A stretch of 64,000 nt of DNA from Monarcha castaneiventris obscurior (lineage: Eukaryota > Chordata > Aves > Passeriformes > Monarchidae), in contig JAMPIT010000230.1 in the NCBI GenBank assembly GCA_026261815.1, positions 38,896,501 through 38,960,500 of the forward strand. The letters run 5' to 3'. Shown here in pieces: positions 39,301 through 53,757 of the stretch (positions are counted from its first letter, which is position 1; each line of letters starts with the position of its first letter). The notes below the pieces were generated by a model, which saw nothing but the letters and a program-made list of their open reading frames with translations, did no database searches and was not told the DNA's origin. A program made the position numbers and the translations under genes.

Positions 39301-41409
39301 GTTTGGCACTAGGCAGGGTATCTTGGATGCACATCTCCAAGACGAGGTAACTAACCTATTTAGTGACTGACAAAAGTCCATCCCGAGGCAGGATGAGTCT
39401 CAGTACAGACTGTTAAAGCCTAAATACATCACACTGCCTAAATGAAACTGCAGGCCCCTGTCTGGCTACACTGTGCTGGGTACCCACAGGAACAGTTTTA
39501 AAGCCAGCTCAGGTGTATCCTGAGGAGCTATAGCTGCATTGCTAGACCGGAGTGTAGATGTATGATATGAGAGATGACTGCAGAAATTCATCAGCTTTGA
39601 AAATTAAAAATTGCTCAGGAGAAGAGCAGTAAAGAGACAAAGACAAATCTGTAAAGGAAATAAGATTTTACTTTCTGGAAATTGCATTTGGACATAAAGT
39701 CTGATTAATGAAAATTTAGTAATTTTTTAGCATCTAATCACATTTACTCAGGGTGGTTTAAGATCTCACCAGTGGTGGTTATTCAGTAAATTCCCAATCA
39801 ATTAAATACATTATGTTTCCCCAGTTTCATCTGAAGCTTTGGTGGGAAGATTTCTCACCGAGAAACTGATCTCAGTCCAAAAGGTTCCTTGCAGGAATGC
39901 ACAAAGTGTGAAGATTTCTACTTTTAACTTCCTGGGCAACAAGCTTGCTCATTTTCTTACTTTGGTCAGCATTTTACACAACCAAAGGTAGCAAAAGCGT
40001 CTTCAAATGAGAGCACTACTTCCTTATGCATTCATTTCTATCGCATTTTTGGTTTTATTTTGAGCAAAATGTCTCTACAGGTATCCTATGTATAAAGCTA
40101 AAATCCTCGGAAAAGAATGTACACAAAAGTCAAACACAACTTATTTAAAATTCTTTAAGTACTTCAAACATTTTAGCATGCACGTAAGTCCCAACAATAT
40201 TTTTGGGAAGGGAGGGCAGCAGATCTGCTTCTCTAAGAAATTTATCATTTTTGAGGGAAAAGATCAGAAGCTTGATGTATGAAATTAAGGGATGAAGGCA
40301 ATAGGAGTTTCAAAACCTTTTTTTGGTCATGAACTGATCTACAGCTATGCAGTCAATCATGTGATTTCATTGAGATACAATTTATTAAGGAACTTGAGCC
40401 TGCCAAATTGTAACCATGAATGATTCTATCACCAAGAAAAAAAATATTGGAAGACCTTTATCTCTTTGGATTCTAGCTATTCACAAAATGAATAAAAAAT
40501 ATTGTTTAAAAACTTTAAATATTAAAGATATATATATAAATTTAAAATTAGAGAATGCTAACTTTATTTTTATATGAATTGTTTCAGCAAGCTATATTTT
40601 TAGGTTTATTTTCTTTAACTGACCTCTTTTCTGTTCTGAAATTCCTATTAATCATCCCCTTGTTGTACAGTCTTACACAGTAAGTCATTGTTATCACATA
40701 AGTTGTCCCAAAGAAGTGACAAATCATTATATTTCTGAACAAATAGATGTGCAAAACCACTTCTAGCAGGAGCACTTACAGTTTGATTAAAGGCAAAACA
40801 AAATGAAAGTGAACGCTAGCTTTTTGTGCCTCTACAATGTTTTTCCTTACTTGATCTTTAATCTTTTAGAGAGATTAAAAGAAGAGGACCGATGCAATTT
40901 GTTTCAACAATAACAGTGTTAGTTCAGAAGGAATGCCTACAGAGATCTGCAGTGCCTGACAGCAAGAATTATTAAGGACAGTAGCAAAGATGTAGCCATG
41001 AATTTAAAATATAGAGATAGAATTTACAAATCTTATTTTGCTTACCTGTCATTGCAATTAGCAGCACACTAAATGGCTGTGAGAAGTAGTCATGGTAATA
41101 GGCAACCCTTTTTTTTTAAGTCAGGATGTATTTGAAATAACTTTTTTCAATAGTATATCCTCTCTCACTCTTCAGGGGACCCTTACTGCAACAAATAAGA
41201 TATGAAAGCATAATTGTAAAACCTCAACATTTGCTACAGCATTGAGTATCTACAGCACTGGACTGGAAAAAACTTTTTTTCCTCTATCAATCTCAGAAAA
41301 TACCAGGTAACAAATTTCTGTCTTTTAAAAGATAGCTATATCCACCTAGCTATCTATATATGTATGCTAAATATAAAGTAAAATATAACGAAATTGTTGG
41401 GGGAAAAAA
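33388..41409. other. Intergenic, no gene recognised
   Basis: Long AT-rich stretch without a recognisable transposon except the GT microsatellite. The low repeat content across about 33.9-37.9 kb would suit conserved regulatory DNA, but that can only be tested by alignment to other birds. Confidence 0.6.
38017..38041. repeat. GT microsatellite
   Basis: An interrupted (TG)n run of about 25 bp, TGTGTGTGTGTGTATGTGTG, in otherwise unremarkable intergenic DNA. Confidence 0.85.
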
Positions 41410-41586
41410 AATTAAGGTGTTCAATAACTTACCTAGAGAAGCAGTGAAAATCCTGTTATTTGCAGAGATATTTAAAACTAAACTGCCCAAAGCTCTGAAA
41501 AAGTTTATAGTAGAGAACCATTTGGCTGGGGAACAATGGACTACATAAAGTAATAAGTCTTTCCCATCTCTAGATTCTATGATTCA
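41410..41586 (+). mobile_element. Old CR1-like LINE 3' end relic
   Basis: A stretch around TACCTAGAGAAGCAGTGAAA, then GCAGAGATATTTAAAACTA, ending TCTAGATTCTATGATTC, has the order and the ATTCTATGATTC tail of a CR1-type 3' end but is heavily diverged. Orientation is + from the tail. No coding sequence remains. Confidence 0.6.
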
Positions 41587-42838
41587 TACAATAAATGAAG
41601 ATGACCAATTTTTTTTTAACCAATAAAAAGAAAAACAGCATCTTTTGAAAACTCTGTCCTTCATGATTCTAGGAGATAATAAGGTTGAGAAGTCTGACAA
41701 GTCCACTAATGACTCTAAAATTGCAACAAAATAAAATCAATTATTTAGAATTAAGCACCATTTCACAAGTATTGTATCATACTTATGCTTCTAAAACACT
41801 ACTCTGACACACTTACATTTGATCATGGTCCAACACAACTTGTTGTGTATGCCCAGAGCAAAGTGAAATGGCAAAGACACACAGGTAAACAAAAGGTATG
41901 CAACAGGTATTTAAGCCAAATTTGAGCTGGTCAAGTTAGAGCAATCACACCAGTGACTGATCACATCAGCGAGAATTCCTGAAATGACACAGTGGCTTGG
42001 AGTCTTTCCAGCCTCACCTGGGATATTTACCAAAGTACCTAAATTTAACATTGTCACCTGGAGCTCCACCTACAGCCATTTATAAGAGCCACTCTGCCAT
42101 GCAATTCTGGCTACCTACAACCCTAAGGAAAACAGACTGAACAGGGAGTCTCAGTTATTGATCCCTGTCCCAAAAGGGAGTGCAGGCTGAAAAATTCCTG
42201 GGAGCTCAAATTCAAATCCTCCCATGGAAATGTTAGCAGACACTGCTCTGCATGACCCCAGCTACTCAACTATTACACCAGAGAGCTATGATTTGCAGAC
42301 CCAGCTGCTGCTTCCTTGTCTCCAGAAGGACTAGAAGGGTCATATCCTAGAACCATACAGGGCTTCCTATTGGACAGAAAGAGTAAAAACTGGGCTGTGC
42401 ACTGGCTGTGCCCATCAGCTACTCTTTATTACAGTTTGATGAGCCTTGAGTAACCTCGGGATCCTCACAAATTCACCTTCCTCAGGATATATCCCTCTTG
42501 ATATATCCTTCTTGAGAGCATACACACCCCAGTCTCCAAAAATAAAAATCTGAGATCCACTTCTGTGGGCTGATTCTTTCTAAACAAATTATGAATAACT
42601 CTTACTTACACCACTCAATAATGGTGGCTTAATTCTGTTTCCAGAGTGATAATAGAGTTTCTTGAGCATATTGATCTAAATTATATTGGATTGGAGTAAG
42701 AAAGTAAGTGGTCTTGCACTTTCTCTGTGCTTATGGAACAGTGCACAAAAGTATGTTATTACTGTCCAAAATTTTATAAATTCTTTATAAAAGAATAACA
42801 TCAATATATAGCATGATACACTTGCCAAATGCAACTTT

Positions 42839-42867
42839 GGGGGAGGGAGGGAAGGAGGGAGAGAAGG
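42839..42867 (+). repeat. G-rich (GGGA)n tract
   Basis: An interrupted GGGA/GGAA repeat with several G runs. It is a purine-only tract that also fits a G-quadruplex pattern. Low complexity, no known role. Confidence 0.6.
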
Positions 42868-43052
42868 GCAAGATATTTATGGCATGTTTCTTGCATCTGG
42901 ATTGCTGAACAGCAGAATTATATTCAAACTGCATTCAAGGGAAACTTATTATAAGAAGTACATAGAGAAAGCAGAAATATTTCTACCAAACCTGGGAACA
43001 ATGCTCATATATTTAGATATGTTTTTCTTTGCATGTATCAAATTCTCCAGGG

Positions 43053-43152
43053 ACACAATTCAGCAAAATACTTCAGCATAAGATTAGCTCTGTGCACTTT
43101 AATGGGGTTATTCATGTGCTTAAAGACAAATACAGGCTTAAGTGCTGAACTT
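43053..43152. repeat. Fragment of an ancient amniote dispersed repeat
   Basis: ACACAATTCAGCAAAATACT and later ATTCATGTGCTTAAAGACAA with AGGCTTAAGTGCTGAAC resemble an old palindromic repeat common in turtles, crocodiles and birds. In that repeat TTCAGCAAAGCACTTAAGCA and CATGCTTAAAGTTAAGCATG flank a CCCATTGA/TCAATGGG centre. I cannot name the family with certainty. Confidence 0.4.
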
Positions 43153-46100
43153 AAGAATTACACATTTTAACAACTTTAAAATTACAGTCTTCAAATAAAA
43201 CATGCCAAAATAGATTTTATAAAATTAGATCTTAGAAAAATATTCCCAATTCACCAGCAACTTTTCCCTATCATCCAAAATCTGCAGTTATCCCCACTTC
43301 ATCCATTTCTAGAGAGAATCCTCACATCTGTCTCTTTGTTATACCCAGATAAATAACCAAAACACAAATCTCCAAGACATCCTGATCTCTAGAAGATGCA
43401 CAGCAATTTTTTTTCAAAACTCATCTGTTAACAATCCTAGAGGGAAAACAAAAATAGATTTGGAACATATACCTAGAAAACTGCCAAGAAAGATGGTTTC
43501 TTGATCCAATAACTAAACCAAAGTGCTTCTGCAAGAGGCTGTCACTGTGATCCTGACTAATAGTCAGTAGCAGCAGCATCTTCCTAGCTTCTAGGAAGCA
43601 TATGACATAAAAGACACAAGTCCAACAGATACTTCACCATAAGTGTGCTCTGTCAATGGTCCACCCCACCCAGACAAAAATCCTTGTAGGAAAATCTACC
43701 GATTTTTCTCATCTCAGAGTCCCAGTTCTTTTGTCATGGATTCAGTCCCATCAGAACCCAAGCAACTCGATCTTCAAAAGAATTTGAAAACTCTCAGCAA
43801 GAAATGCTTAACTCTGTTACTGTAGGCAAGTTCTTAGATTAACCACGTAGCTAAGCACCAAGAATGCTCCTGCTGACTATGATTTCATATGTGCTCCTTA
43901 AGGCACATGTATTTTTCTTTTCCTTCCACCACAGGCATAGGATAAAAGTTTTGGTTTAAAAACTTTTTTACATTTCTCTAAAACTGAAGTAAAATCTTCC
44001 ACAACTACCATCATAGTTTTTTTCTTTTCTGTCTCAGATACCACAATCAATCCTCTTGCAACAGAGCTGAAGTGCAGGAAATTTAGGTCTATTTAGTATT
44101 AATGGTTTAAGAATAGAATTTCATCTCCCATCAGATTGAAACATCTGCCAATCTGCACTACTCCTCTTCAGAGCCCTAAGAAACCTAGATTTTATTAGGT
44201 TTCAGGACAGACATTTAAAACAGAATCTAAAAGGCAAAATACACTACCACATCCCTTCAGTTCTTTTACTCTATGTAGAAATTCTGTTCATCAGCAGACA
44301 CAACTTGGGTAGCTCCTTGTTCACAGTAAGATACCCTGCACTAAACCAAGAACATAAACATTGCAACAGAATAACTTTCTTCAGTTCTTTTCAATTTTCA
44401 TTTTCCAATGAAGAGCAGTTTCTCCAGTCAATCTACAGTCATTGGAAGAGGGTGCTTGGTAAACTCCTCATAGGCAGCCATTACGAGGGTCCACTGACCA
44501 CACTGGAAACTGTAAACAGCGTTGTTACCAAAAGCACTATTATGGCAGAGAGCAGTGGTAGTGACTATATTCCTCCAGTGGGAAAAGGTAAGTTAGGCCT
44601 CAGAAACTGTATTTCTCAAAAAATTTAGAGTTGACTAGATCCATGGGTAGAAATGCAGCGTTTGTTTGCTCACGACATACATACATTGATGAGCTTGTTT
44701 TGAACACTTACCATCCCAAATCTGCTACTGGTGTTTTATTTATAACTCCAGAGCATTTCCCAATCCTTGCAGATGCCTGAAAATAAGGACGACATAAGCA
44801 TAGGCAAAGAGGCAATGCCAGTAACTATGTACTAAGAGGCTCAGAAGAGCCATAATACCATTCTGGCCAATTTAAATATTCATCTTTTGCTTGTTAACAT
44901 AAAGCCTCTCCATGTTCAGTTTCTCAGTTAAACAGGAGGTGAAGTGGTTTACACAGCAGTGCTTTAGTGAGATGGAATCTGATTACACTTCATCTCCCAA
45001 TACACAAAAGTGTGGCTTCCCAAGAGTTAATAAAAAGTGATGGTTAGAAATTACAAGAGTACTACTTCCAAAATGAACTTAAGATCAAGCACAAGAATAT
45101 CTAATTACCAAATTAAAAACCTTCATTGAGAGGTATTCATTTTTCAAGCACGGATGAGTGGAAAGCCATGATTATATCTCTCATCCCTTAGCATAAGCAT
45201 TTCTTACAGACCTACCTTGCACTAGTGCTTAGGAAGCTGATTATTCCTGCTTCCTTATCAAGAAACGAGGTGCCATAATGGTTGGGTGTATGAGTGAAAG
45301 GATAATAGTACCATATGGAGGCAGAGGAACTAAAATATTGATATTTCATCTTTTCATCCTACTGGGGATCTGTCATTCTTTAGATTGTTCTAATATCTAG
45401 AGAGAGAGAAAACTTTTTGCAATCACAAATTTATATGAGTCAGGTTTGTACACCTAAAAGCACTCAGGATTTGACCTCATGTTTCTGAATTTTTAGTCTC
45501 CATAGGACTCCAAAACAAAATTGTATTATATAAGTATATTGTATTATAATTGTGTTATATATAAGCTGACAGACAGGGCTTATAATACTCTAGAGGACCT
45601 GGCTGATCTTCAGAAGCGCATCCCATCCTCCAATAAAACAGAGAATTAAGTAAAAGATGGTCAGTCTTTGTACTTAACATTCACAGCCTTTCTAGTTTCT
45701 AGCTGTGAGAACCAGTGCTGACTGTAATCATAAAAATTTTCTCCCATCACATTAGAAGAAACCACACACAACTTTTACTTGACAGTCCAGGTTAGGACAG
45801 TGCACATTAAGCTACAGGTCACAGTAGGGTGGTGCAACTGCAGTGAAATGACACTGCATTTTTTCCAAGCCTGGCAGAATTACTCAACTGCTTTTGAAGG
45901 AGCATTGAACACAGCCTTCTCCTTGTTCTTACCTACCATAATGAGTTAATGAAGAAAACAAGAAAGTCACAAATACAAGTCACGTTTCTCTCCTGAAGAA
46001 GGATAATTGTTGCAGAAATAATAGCATGTTTATATTATAGCAAAATATTAGCATAATTCAATACTAATAATTCAAATGCCAGTAATTAATAGCCCAATAA

Positions 46101-49100
46101 AAAATCCCTAGTATTTCCACACAAATCTTACCATCTGCCTGCAATAAAAATCATGAAGTGTATCTCTGTTTCAAGTGGAAGTCACATGAAGGAGATGTAA
46201 GTAGCACCTATTCAGCAAATTAAAGAACCTTGTAAGTCAATATAATGGGGGGATTTTGTCTAAAAAGAGGCCCATCACCTTAGACATTCCTGGATTTGTT
46301 CTCAATATCTAGAAATAGGATCCTCTCAAAAGTTGTGTGACTCCATAAATACATACAGTCTCCAAACATAATATTCAATACGTGACATTGTCTAAACGAG
46401 AACAGTATGTAACAAAAAGACCCTTGAGTAAAGTAAAAAAATCCTGGTAACCAGCAAAAAGATATCGTGATGCAGATAGCTTGGTCACATTCCCTATCCA
46501 TCTTGCCCATGTGGACTTTGAAACCTGTGGGAAGTGGTCAGGGACTGCCCTGTGCCAGACACTAATGGTTCCAGGCAGCTTTACAATGGATCCACTGCAG
46601 GTCAAGGCTGACCCCAACAGCCAAGTTGAAATGTATCCAAGAAATACAAGAAGACATCAGCTAGAGAGAGGAGGAGGAAGAGTTAGAAAAGAGCTAGAAA
46701 CAAGAGAGGGAACACCAAGGTCCAAGGAGAAGGAAGGGGAAGAAGTGCTCCATGAGAGACACCCCTGCAGCCCATGAAACAATATACCATGAACTTTAAA
46801 GACTGAAACTACATTCACAAAATACATCTCTCTCAAATTAAAGTTGATGAGGTCTTTATGACATTGTGTTGGATGTGTCTGTTAGATGACAGAGGATGAG
46901 AGCAAGCATGGAAGCTGCCATACAGTTTGGATGCTGGTGCTGTCCTAGTGTGTCCACCCTTCCACCTCTACTCCCCCTTAGCAGTGCCTGTGTGAGCTGG
47001 TTGGTCATGGGACTGGAAAGGCTCTCAGGGTGAATCTCGAATACTGTACATAATGGTCCACACTTTAGGCATCTGTATAGGGAACAGTTGGAAGATTTGC
47101 CCAATCTCTCACCCTTATAATTTTGAAGGTCAATAATTTGACACAAAATCCATGGCACAAAGAAGCTAAAGCAATACTGAATGAAGTCCTTTGTGCAAAA
47201 CCGAAGTGCACCTGCTCTAGCTCAGAAAGGAGAAATATTGAGATTAGCATTATTATACCAGTGAACGGTATATATTTTGGATGGCAATTCTGGATGATCT
47301 CAAGGAACACTGGCTCCATGTGAAAATGAAGGGCAATATCAAACAAGGTGGAAGAAGGAGGAGGCCAGGGAGGCTGTATGCATGGGTCAGGGTAGCAGAG
47401 TTATTAAATCAGCATTTTTAAGGCAATTTTGTATCTTTGTGTTTAAGACAATTTCATGCAACCCCTGCTCCCTCTCAAGTGTCTCTAAATGCAGAAATAG
47501 AGAGAGCACAAGAGGAAAAACTAGGAAAAAAATTTAGAGGACAGAATTCACACCAGAAAACAACACAGAGGCTTTTAAAAGTTATGACATGGCTTGTTAC
47601 ATTAAGGTTGTATTACTTGCTGATTGCCACGTCGAAGAGGGAGAATGAAATGATTGAATAACCCGTCCAATGCACCCTGCTTTGAACAGGCTTGACTGCT
47701 TTGGCAGTAGAGTTTGTCCTCTGGTCCTGTTTTTATACCAGCACTTCTGCTAAAGTCAAATAAGAAAAGGATCTTTATTTTTGTATCAGTTTCATGTGTC
47801 TTTTTTTCCTTTAGCAATTAGAAATTCATTTTAAATAAATTAATTTGAAATACTATGATTTTTATGTCTGGGAGCATGTATCAGTAACAAACTGGAAGGA
47901 TTTATCAGTAAATGGCATAGAGTATCAATAGGGATTACAATGTTCTAAGATGTATAAAGTGGAACAAATATTTAAAAGAGGAAAGCATAAGAAGTGAGTT
48001 TAGCAGTAAGGATTAGATTAACTACTGTGGGGTCCGTTTCCTCAGGACAGGATTTTAAACATTAAGATTCATTGTTTCAGAACACATATGATAAGGAAAA
48101 AAAAAAAAAACCAATCCAGAAATTCTACTGGATAACAATAAATCTGGGATTCACGCACTACAGTCATTTGCAAAAAGAGATTGCTGGGGTAAGAACTGAA
48201 GACGTACAGATTATATATCACAGAACATGGTGTCTCAGTTCATGTGTGGACAGAAAGCAGTAAAAACCTCATAGTAGCTTTACCTCAATACATCAGTTTT
48301 TCACTTCTGAAGTCTCTAATCATTTGATGCCACTGCAAAAGCCAAAAAAATTCAAGTCATATAAACTCAAAGTAGTCATTGCTGAGTTCTCTTCTTGACA
48401 ATGATGGAGTCCTCACATCAGATCTACATGCAAGGATGGTTTGAAATTACACTATCCCAAAGCACCCATAAGCTCCTGTTTTGTATTGCATAGTGCATTT
48501 TGGCACAATTTATTCCACAACAATGTGACTTAAATTCTTTTGCAATTCTAATGCAGTTATTAATGCAGGAATTGACCAGAAAAATACCTACACATAGCCT
48601 AGAAAACAGCAAGGAGACAATTAGTCTGAATTGCTAGCAAGAGAAAAGCACTAGAAACAATCTTTTGTAAAATTCTCTTTCCTCAAGGCTGTGCACATTT
48701 AGACTACAAACCCAATTATGGAAAAATACTGCACAATACTTACAGTGAAATTTCCAGGTACGGGGAATTCTTTGCTGATATTTTACTACACAATCTTCCT
48801 TTTTTTTACCTACTGAATTAGCTAATGCACTGAAGTATTCTTTGATACTGCAGAATTTTCCAACTTAAACAACTTGCTCAAACTTATCAGCCAAACTAAA
48901 ATCAGAAGAGTTAAGCTTTTATTAATTATGGCAACAGTTTACAGACAATGCGCAAATAAAATCTTCTTCCCCTTCCCCTCCATTCAATTGCTACCAGAAA
49001 TTACGTGGAATGTTCTGGTGAGGGAGGCAATGAAGAAAAATCCAACTCAAGGTTGATCAACATCCTACCAAGAAAAAACTCCCACTGATTTCCACAGGCT

Positions 49101-52100
49101 TTAAACAATGTAAAAATAATTTTGTTTCCTCTCTGCCCCTCTGTTCTTTGCTGTTTCCACACATCTTTTCCTAATGCTGTAACAGCAGCTGGTGTTACAA
49201 CAAACAGCAGAATGCCTCTTTCCTATATTCTGCTCTCCCCTCTCACTTCAACAAAATTCACCTAAATTGCAACTAAGCAGTGAGAGATCTCATATACTTA
49301 AAATTAATATAGCTTTCACTCCACTCCCCAGAGGTTGGCTTTACCCTCCAGCTGGTTCCCTGAGCAGCTTTGCTGTTCCAACAAAACATTTTAATAAGAC
49401 CCACTATCTACATCTAGGTACCTGGCATCTACATGTTAAACATCACTCTTCAGATGGGCCATTTAGTGATGTCCCTGAAGAAAATGGTCCTTTTAAAAAC
49501 TTAATTTTTGTTTTGTTGATCATCCCCAAGGCTGTACTTTCCATCTTACCAGAAGAAATAAAATGAAAGTTTTGCAAAAACACTTGAGTGCAGCATTTGC
49601 CAAGAACAACTAAATTCTGGTTAAGGTGCTTGCAAACACGACAGATGACAAAACATCTTGTTTCAAGATAGGTTTAATATGTTTGATATGAAACAAGATA
49701 TGTTTCAAGATAGGTACTTCAGAGGTCCAAAGGTTTTAAATGTTGCACAGCACTTAGGTATGTGGGTGAAAAAACACACATGTAGAACGTCAAGTATGGC
49801 ATTTTTATTTATTTAAAGAAAGGCCCAGTGTGTGCCTCTCCCTCAGATCTTTTAACAGGGGGTGAAGACTTAGCAGGGCTGGCACCAGCCCAGCAGATGG
49901 AAAAGCCCCATTTTTTCTCAAGAAGTAAAGGCAGGTTGATGCAAAAGGTTATGGTGGCAGAAAACTATGTCAGGGTTGGCAAGGGAGAGCAAAAAGCAAG
50001 TCAGTGCATGCAGACTGGAGTGATTTTTGCCACTGTACAGGTCATGCGAAAGGCAAATTAATCAGGATAATTAAGACAGAAGAAGCAGAGGAGCAACATC
50101 AACACATGTTTAAACTATTGGAAAGGAAGAGGAGGAATCACCAATAGAACACTGTAAGGTTTGAGTTTCTCCTGTTATCGAATTAAATGCCAGATGAAGG
50201 CCTTGTCTAAACACACCAGTTGTGCAATTTCTACTCAAATCAATTATAAACCTCATTATAGTTACACAGGTGCAAAACTCTTTGCAAGACCATCTTGTAT
50301 CACTGCTTAAGTGATTTACACATATCCACAAAGGGTCACAGCTGCTAAATTAAACCCATTTTACAATTGTAACTCATGTCATTTCTGTCTATATGGAGGC
50401 TGATAGATGGTGATTTTTTTAAAGTGTATTAAACTTCAGGTTCCCAAAGATAATTTCAGGAGATAGTGTTATGTTTTCTCTCATTTGAACATTTTTAAAC
50501 TATGACCATCTGAGCACATAGCTGAAATGAAGCCTCCTCCACCACATGAAATTATGCTCAACTGTGCTACTTTAATATTCTTCAGTTCAGGAAGTATTGT
50601 ATCAATAATTTCTAAAGCCATCCTCAAAATATCTTAATACCAAGCTTAAAAACTTGTTCAGCTGCAGGAGCACAAAGCTGGAAAGACTTGTTTATTCAAG
50701 AGACTTCTTTATTCACTTCAAACCTGAACTGCTCTTCAAATAGCTTTCTAAACTAAGGTGTCTATTCCTGTTAATAAACACTGCTGAATTGTTGCTAATG
50801 AAGTTTAGTGAGAAATATTAACCATGAGTTTGTACTTCTGATAAATAAGTAATTTCCTGGATGTGTCCATGTGCATTTTTTTCTGCAGCAATTTTGCTTG
50901 CCATTCTTTCAGCAGTACTGACACATGGTAGCTCTGTTGAGGAACGAGGAGCTCTCATTTGACATTTTCCTATATGCAGCTCCACAGCTTTCAAGATTTT
51001 CTAGTTTGTACAACCATAATATGAATTCTGCATTTGGCATTATCCCCTGAATAATTCCATTATTAAGGAAGCTTGGAAATGAAAGATTTTTTCTTTCCTT
51101 AAGGCATTTGGCCATTATTTTACATGCTCAGAATAGGAAACTGATTTTCTATACACAAAACTGTTCATAATCACTATGCAAAGTCAACTCCTCAGTCACT
51201 AATGTGGACATTTTTCCAGGGTTTCATGTTCAAAGAATGCACCACCACACACAGTGGAACAAATCAAACCAAACTACCTTGAAACAAATCAAAGACCATA
51301 AGAGGATGGGGGGGAAGTAAAAATAAAATAACATAAAATAAAAAGAGAGAAATGGAAAACATCTTTCCCTATCAACCTATTAGTGTGGGTTGAATGCAGT
51401 TTCCAGCAGGCACATTTTGCATCTCCTCTACAGACATTTACTTTTCATGGCAGTCATGGCAGTGTAGTATCAAATCCACTGAATCCTTTCATCTACCCAT
51501 AGGAGTCTCTTAATTTCCACCTGTGTGCATTTTTTGGATCAATTTTGTCATAAGACTATTAAGCCTTATTTCAATTCAAACAATATATTAACAGAAACAT
51601 TAATAAAAGCTTTTACTAGAACTGTGCTTTTGCTGTACTAAATTTCATTGCCCAAGCTCTGAGATATTCAAGAGTACAGCCTTTTGAACAGTTTGAAAAT
51701 GAATAGGCAACAATATAATTTGTTACCAATGACAAAGAAACACTTTACCATTAGTCAGCATTCAAATAAATCATATTGTCTGGGCTTGTCCATGCCAAAA
51801 AAAAATTGTCTGATCTAACTCTGACAGTACAGTCAAAATGATATAACCTCCCTGTTGTAAGTAAAAGTTACAGCACTGAAATTTAAAGTAAACACCATAT
51901 AACCTTATCCACACCATGATCTGCAATAATTTTTAAATAAATCAGATTCCAAATCAGGGGAAGTTAACATTGGTAGTAAATTATACATAAAAAAAAAGCT
52001 CCGACATACACATTTTTTTCCCAGCTAGTATGAATCAATGGTCCTTTTTGGCTCCTTAACATCTAAAAAAATGGACGGGGAGGGAAGGAAATACAAAGGT

Positions 52101-52644
52101 ATTCTCTCAGCATACAACACTGCCATTTGAAACAGCTCCTCTGCTGCATCGTTAAGCCTGAACTGCTGTCACCAAAAACAGGATGCCAACTGAGAGAATG
52201 GAAATTCAGAAAAGTAGACTAGGACTGAGCCTATTGCAGAATCAGCCACTACCTTTTAGAAAACATTTGAGAGTTGCAAATTTCTGCTCACGTTTGCTCT
52301 GCGTTCATGAGCCAATTTAAAAAAATCCTTCACTTGAAATGCCAGTTGGTCAGCTCATTAAAAAAGCCTTACTGACAACACTAGAGAAGGGGCAAATGTC
52401 TAACTTAGTCTACCTTGAACATAATGTTGGCCTATTTAAACAAGAATAAGAAAGAATACAGTATTTTAAAAAGCAACAACAAACAAACCACAACCAACAC
52501 AAACGAAAAATCTCCACCTAACAAAAACTTAGCCTTTTAAAAGCCAGATTCGGCAAAACTGAACCTCCAAATCTTCCGGAAGTTTTGCTAAGCCTCATTC
52601 TAAAGGAGCGTGTGAAATGGAGTCCTTTAGGAGCAATGATGTTT
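43153..52644. other. Intergenic, no gene recognised
   Basis: AT-rich DNA with a possible retroviral fragment near 46.7 kb and an imperfect direct repeat (TGTTTCAAGATAGGT at about 49,660 and 49,700). Open frames are 124 codons at most and are not convincing. Confidence 0.6.
46640..46790 (+). mobile_element. Possible fragment of avian endogenous retroviral internal sequence
   Basis: A purine-rich run leads into GGAAGAAGTGCTCCATGAGA and ACACCCCTGCAGCCCATGA. These resemble phrases (GTGCTCCATGG, CCCCTGCAGCCCATGG) that recur in the internal part of bird ERVL-type elements. The match is short and made from memory, and flanks do not extend it. Confidence 0.3.
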
Positions 52645-53000
52645 CTCCAGAGACACCTCAGAGCACCTTCCTGTACCTAAAGGGGCCCTAGAAGAGAGCT
52701 GGAGAGAGAGTTTTTACACAGGCAGGTAGTGACAGGACAAGGGGGAATTGCTTTAAACTGAGAAGGAGTAGGTCTAAACTGGATGTTAGGAAGAAATTCT
52801 TTACTGTGAGGGTGGTGAACCACTGGAACAGGTTGCCCAGAGAAGCTGTGGATAGCCCACCCCTGGAAATGTTCAAGGCCAGGTTGGATGGGGCTTTGAG
52901 TAACCTGTTTAGTGGAAGATGCCTGTGTTGATAGAAGGGGGGTTGGAACTAGATAATCTTTAAGGTCCCTTCCAACCCAAACCAGTGAATACTATAATAG
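52645..53000 (+). mobile_element. CR1 LINE 3' end, truncated
   Basis: A 5'-truncated CR1 of about 355 bp. Landmarks in order are GTACCTAAAGGGGCCCTAGA, GACAGGACAAGGGGGAATTG, GGAAGAAATTCTTTACTGTG, GAACAGGTTGCCCAGAGAAG, and the 3' end GGTTGGAACTAGATAATC followed by GGTCCCTTCCAACCC. It is well preserved compared with the LINE relics at 16-19 kb, so it is among the younger repeats here. It covers only the 3' untranslated end, so no protein is encoded. Confidence 0.93.
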
Positions 53001-53605
53001 AAAGATTTCCACTGTGCATAAAAAGAAACATACTGTTTTCCTCTTCGGCCAAACAAAATAAAACTAGAGACAACAGAAAGGACTAATTAGCACTGTATTA
53101 GTCAACTAAGGCCCAGTATAGTGCCCATCCATATTAGTGAAATTGAACTACAAGTCTTCAGGACCTTTGAAGAGCCACATATGTACATCAAAGGGAATGC
53201 CCAGACTTCAGACAACAAACGCCAAGCTATTTAATTTCAGAACTGAAGCCCTACATAAAAGCCACAAAACATGGCCGTGTGACAGTGCAAACGGCCATGT
53301 ACTCTTTTATTCTGCCTGTGCTTAGTATCATACTTTTTCTAAAAGCAGGCTGTCCCCTGCCATCTCAGGGTAGAAAAAAGGCCAGCACGACCACTCAAAC
53401 AGCATTTACTGTGCAACCTCAGAAGCCTTCAGTTTTCATCACCTTCTCCTTTTAAACACAGATTTCACAAAATATTTGAGGAAGTTACAAGGCTCCCAAA
53501 TAGCATTTCAATGGAAATACTCCTAAAAGACAATTAAAAAAAAAAATAAACAGCCAATCCCACCCCCTGAAAAAAGCCAAGGTTTCCATCTGCTGATCTC
53601 TGTGC
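53001..53605. other. Short intergenic spacer between two CR1 copies
   Basis: About 600 bp of ordinary sequence with a poly-A run near 53,535. No gene or named element is seen. Confidence 0.6.
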
Positions 53606-53757
53606 CTGACCGAGGTGGTGGAGTCGTCATCCCCAGAGGTGTTTAAGGAAAGACTGGATGTGGCTCTTAGTGCCATGATCGAATTGACACGGTGGTGTTC
53701 GGCCACAGGTTGGACTCGATGACCTCAAAAGTCTCTTCCAACCTAACTGATGCTGTA
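53606..53757 (+). mobile_element. CR1 LINE 3' end, truncated
   Basis: The sequence follows the CR1 3' end: a segment around GGAGTCGTCATCCCCAGAGG, then a GAAAGACTGGATGTGGC-type stretch, then GGTTGGACTCGATGACCTC and TCTTCCAACCTAA before the tail. CR1 is the main LINE of birds and copies are usually cut at the 5' end, as here. Only about 150 bp remain, with no coding capacity. It ends about 100 bp before the STT3B CpG island. Confidence 0.85.
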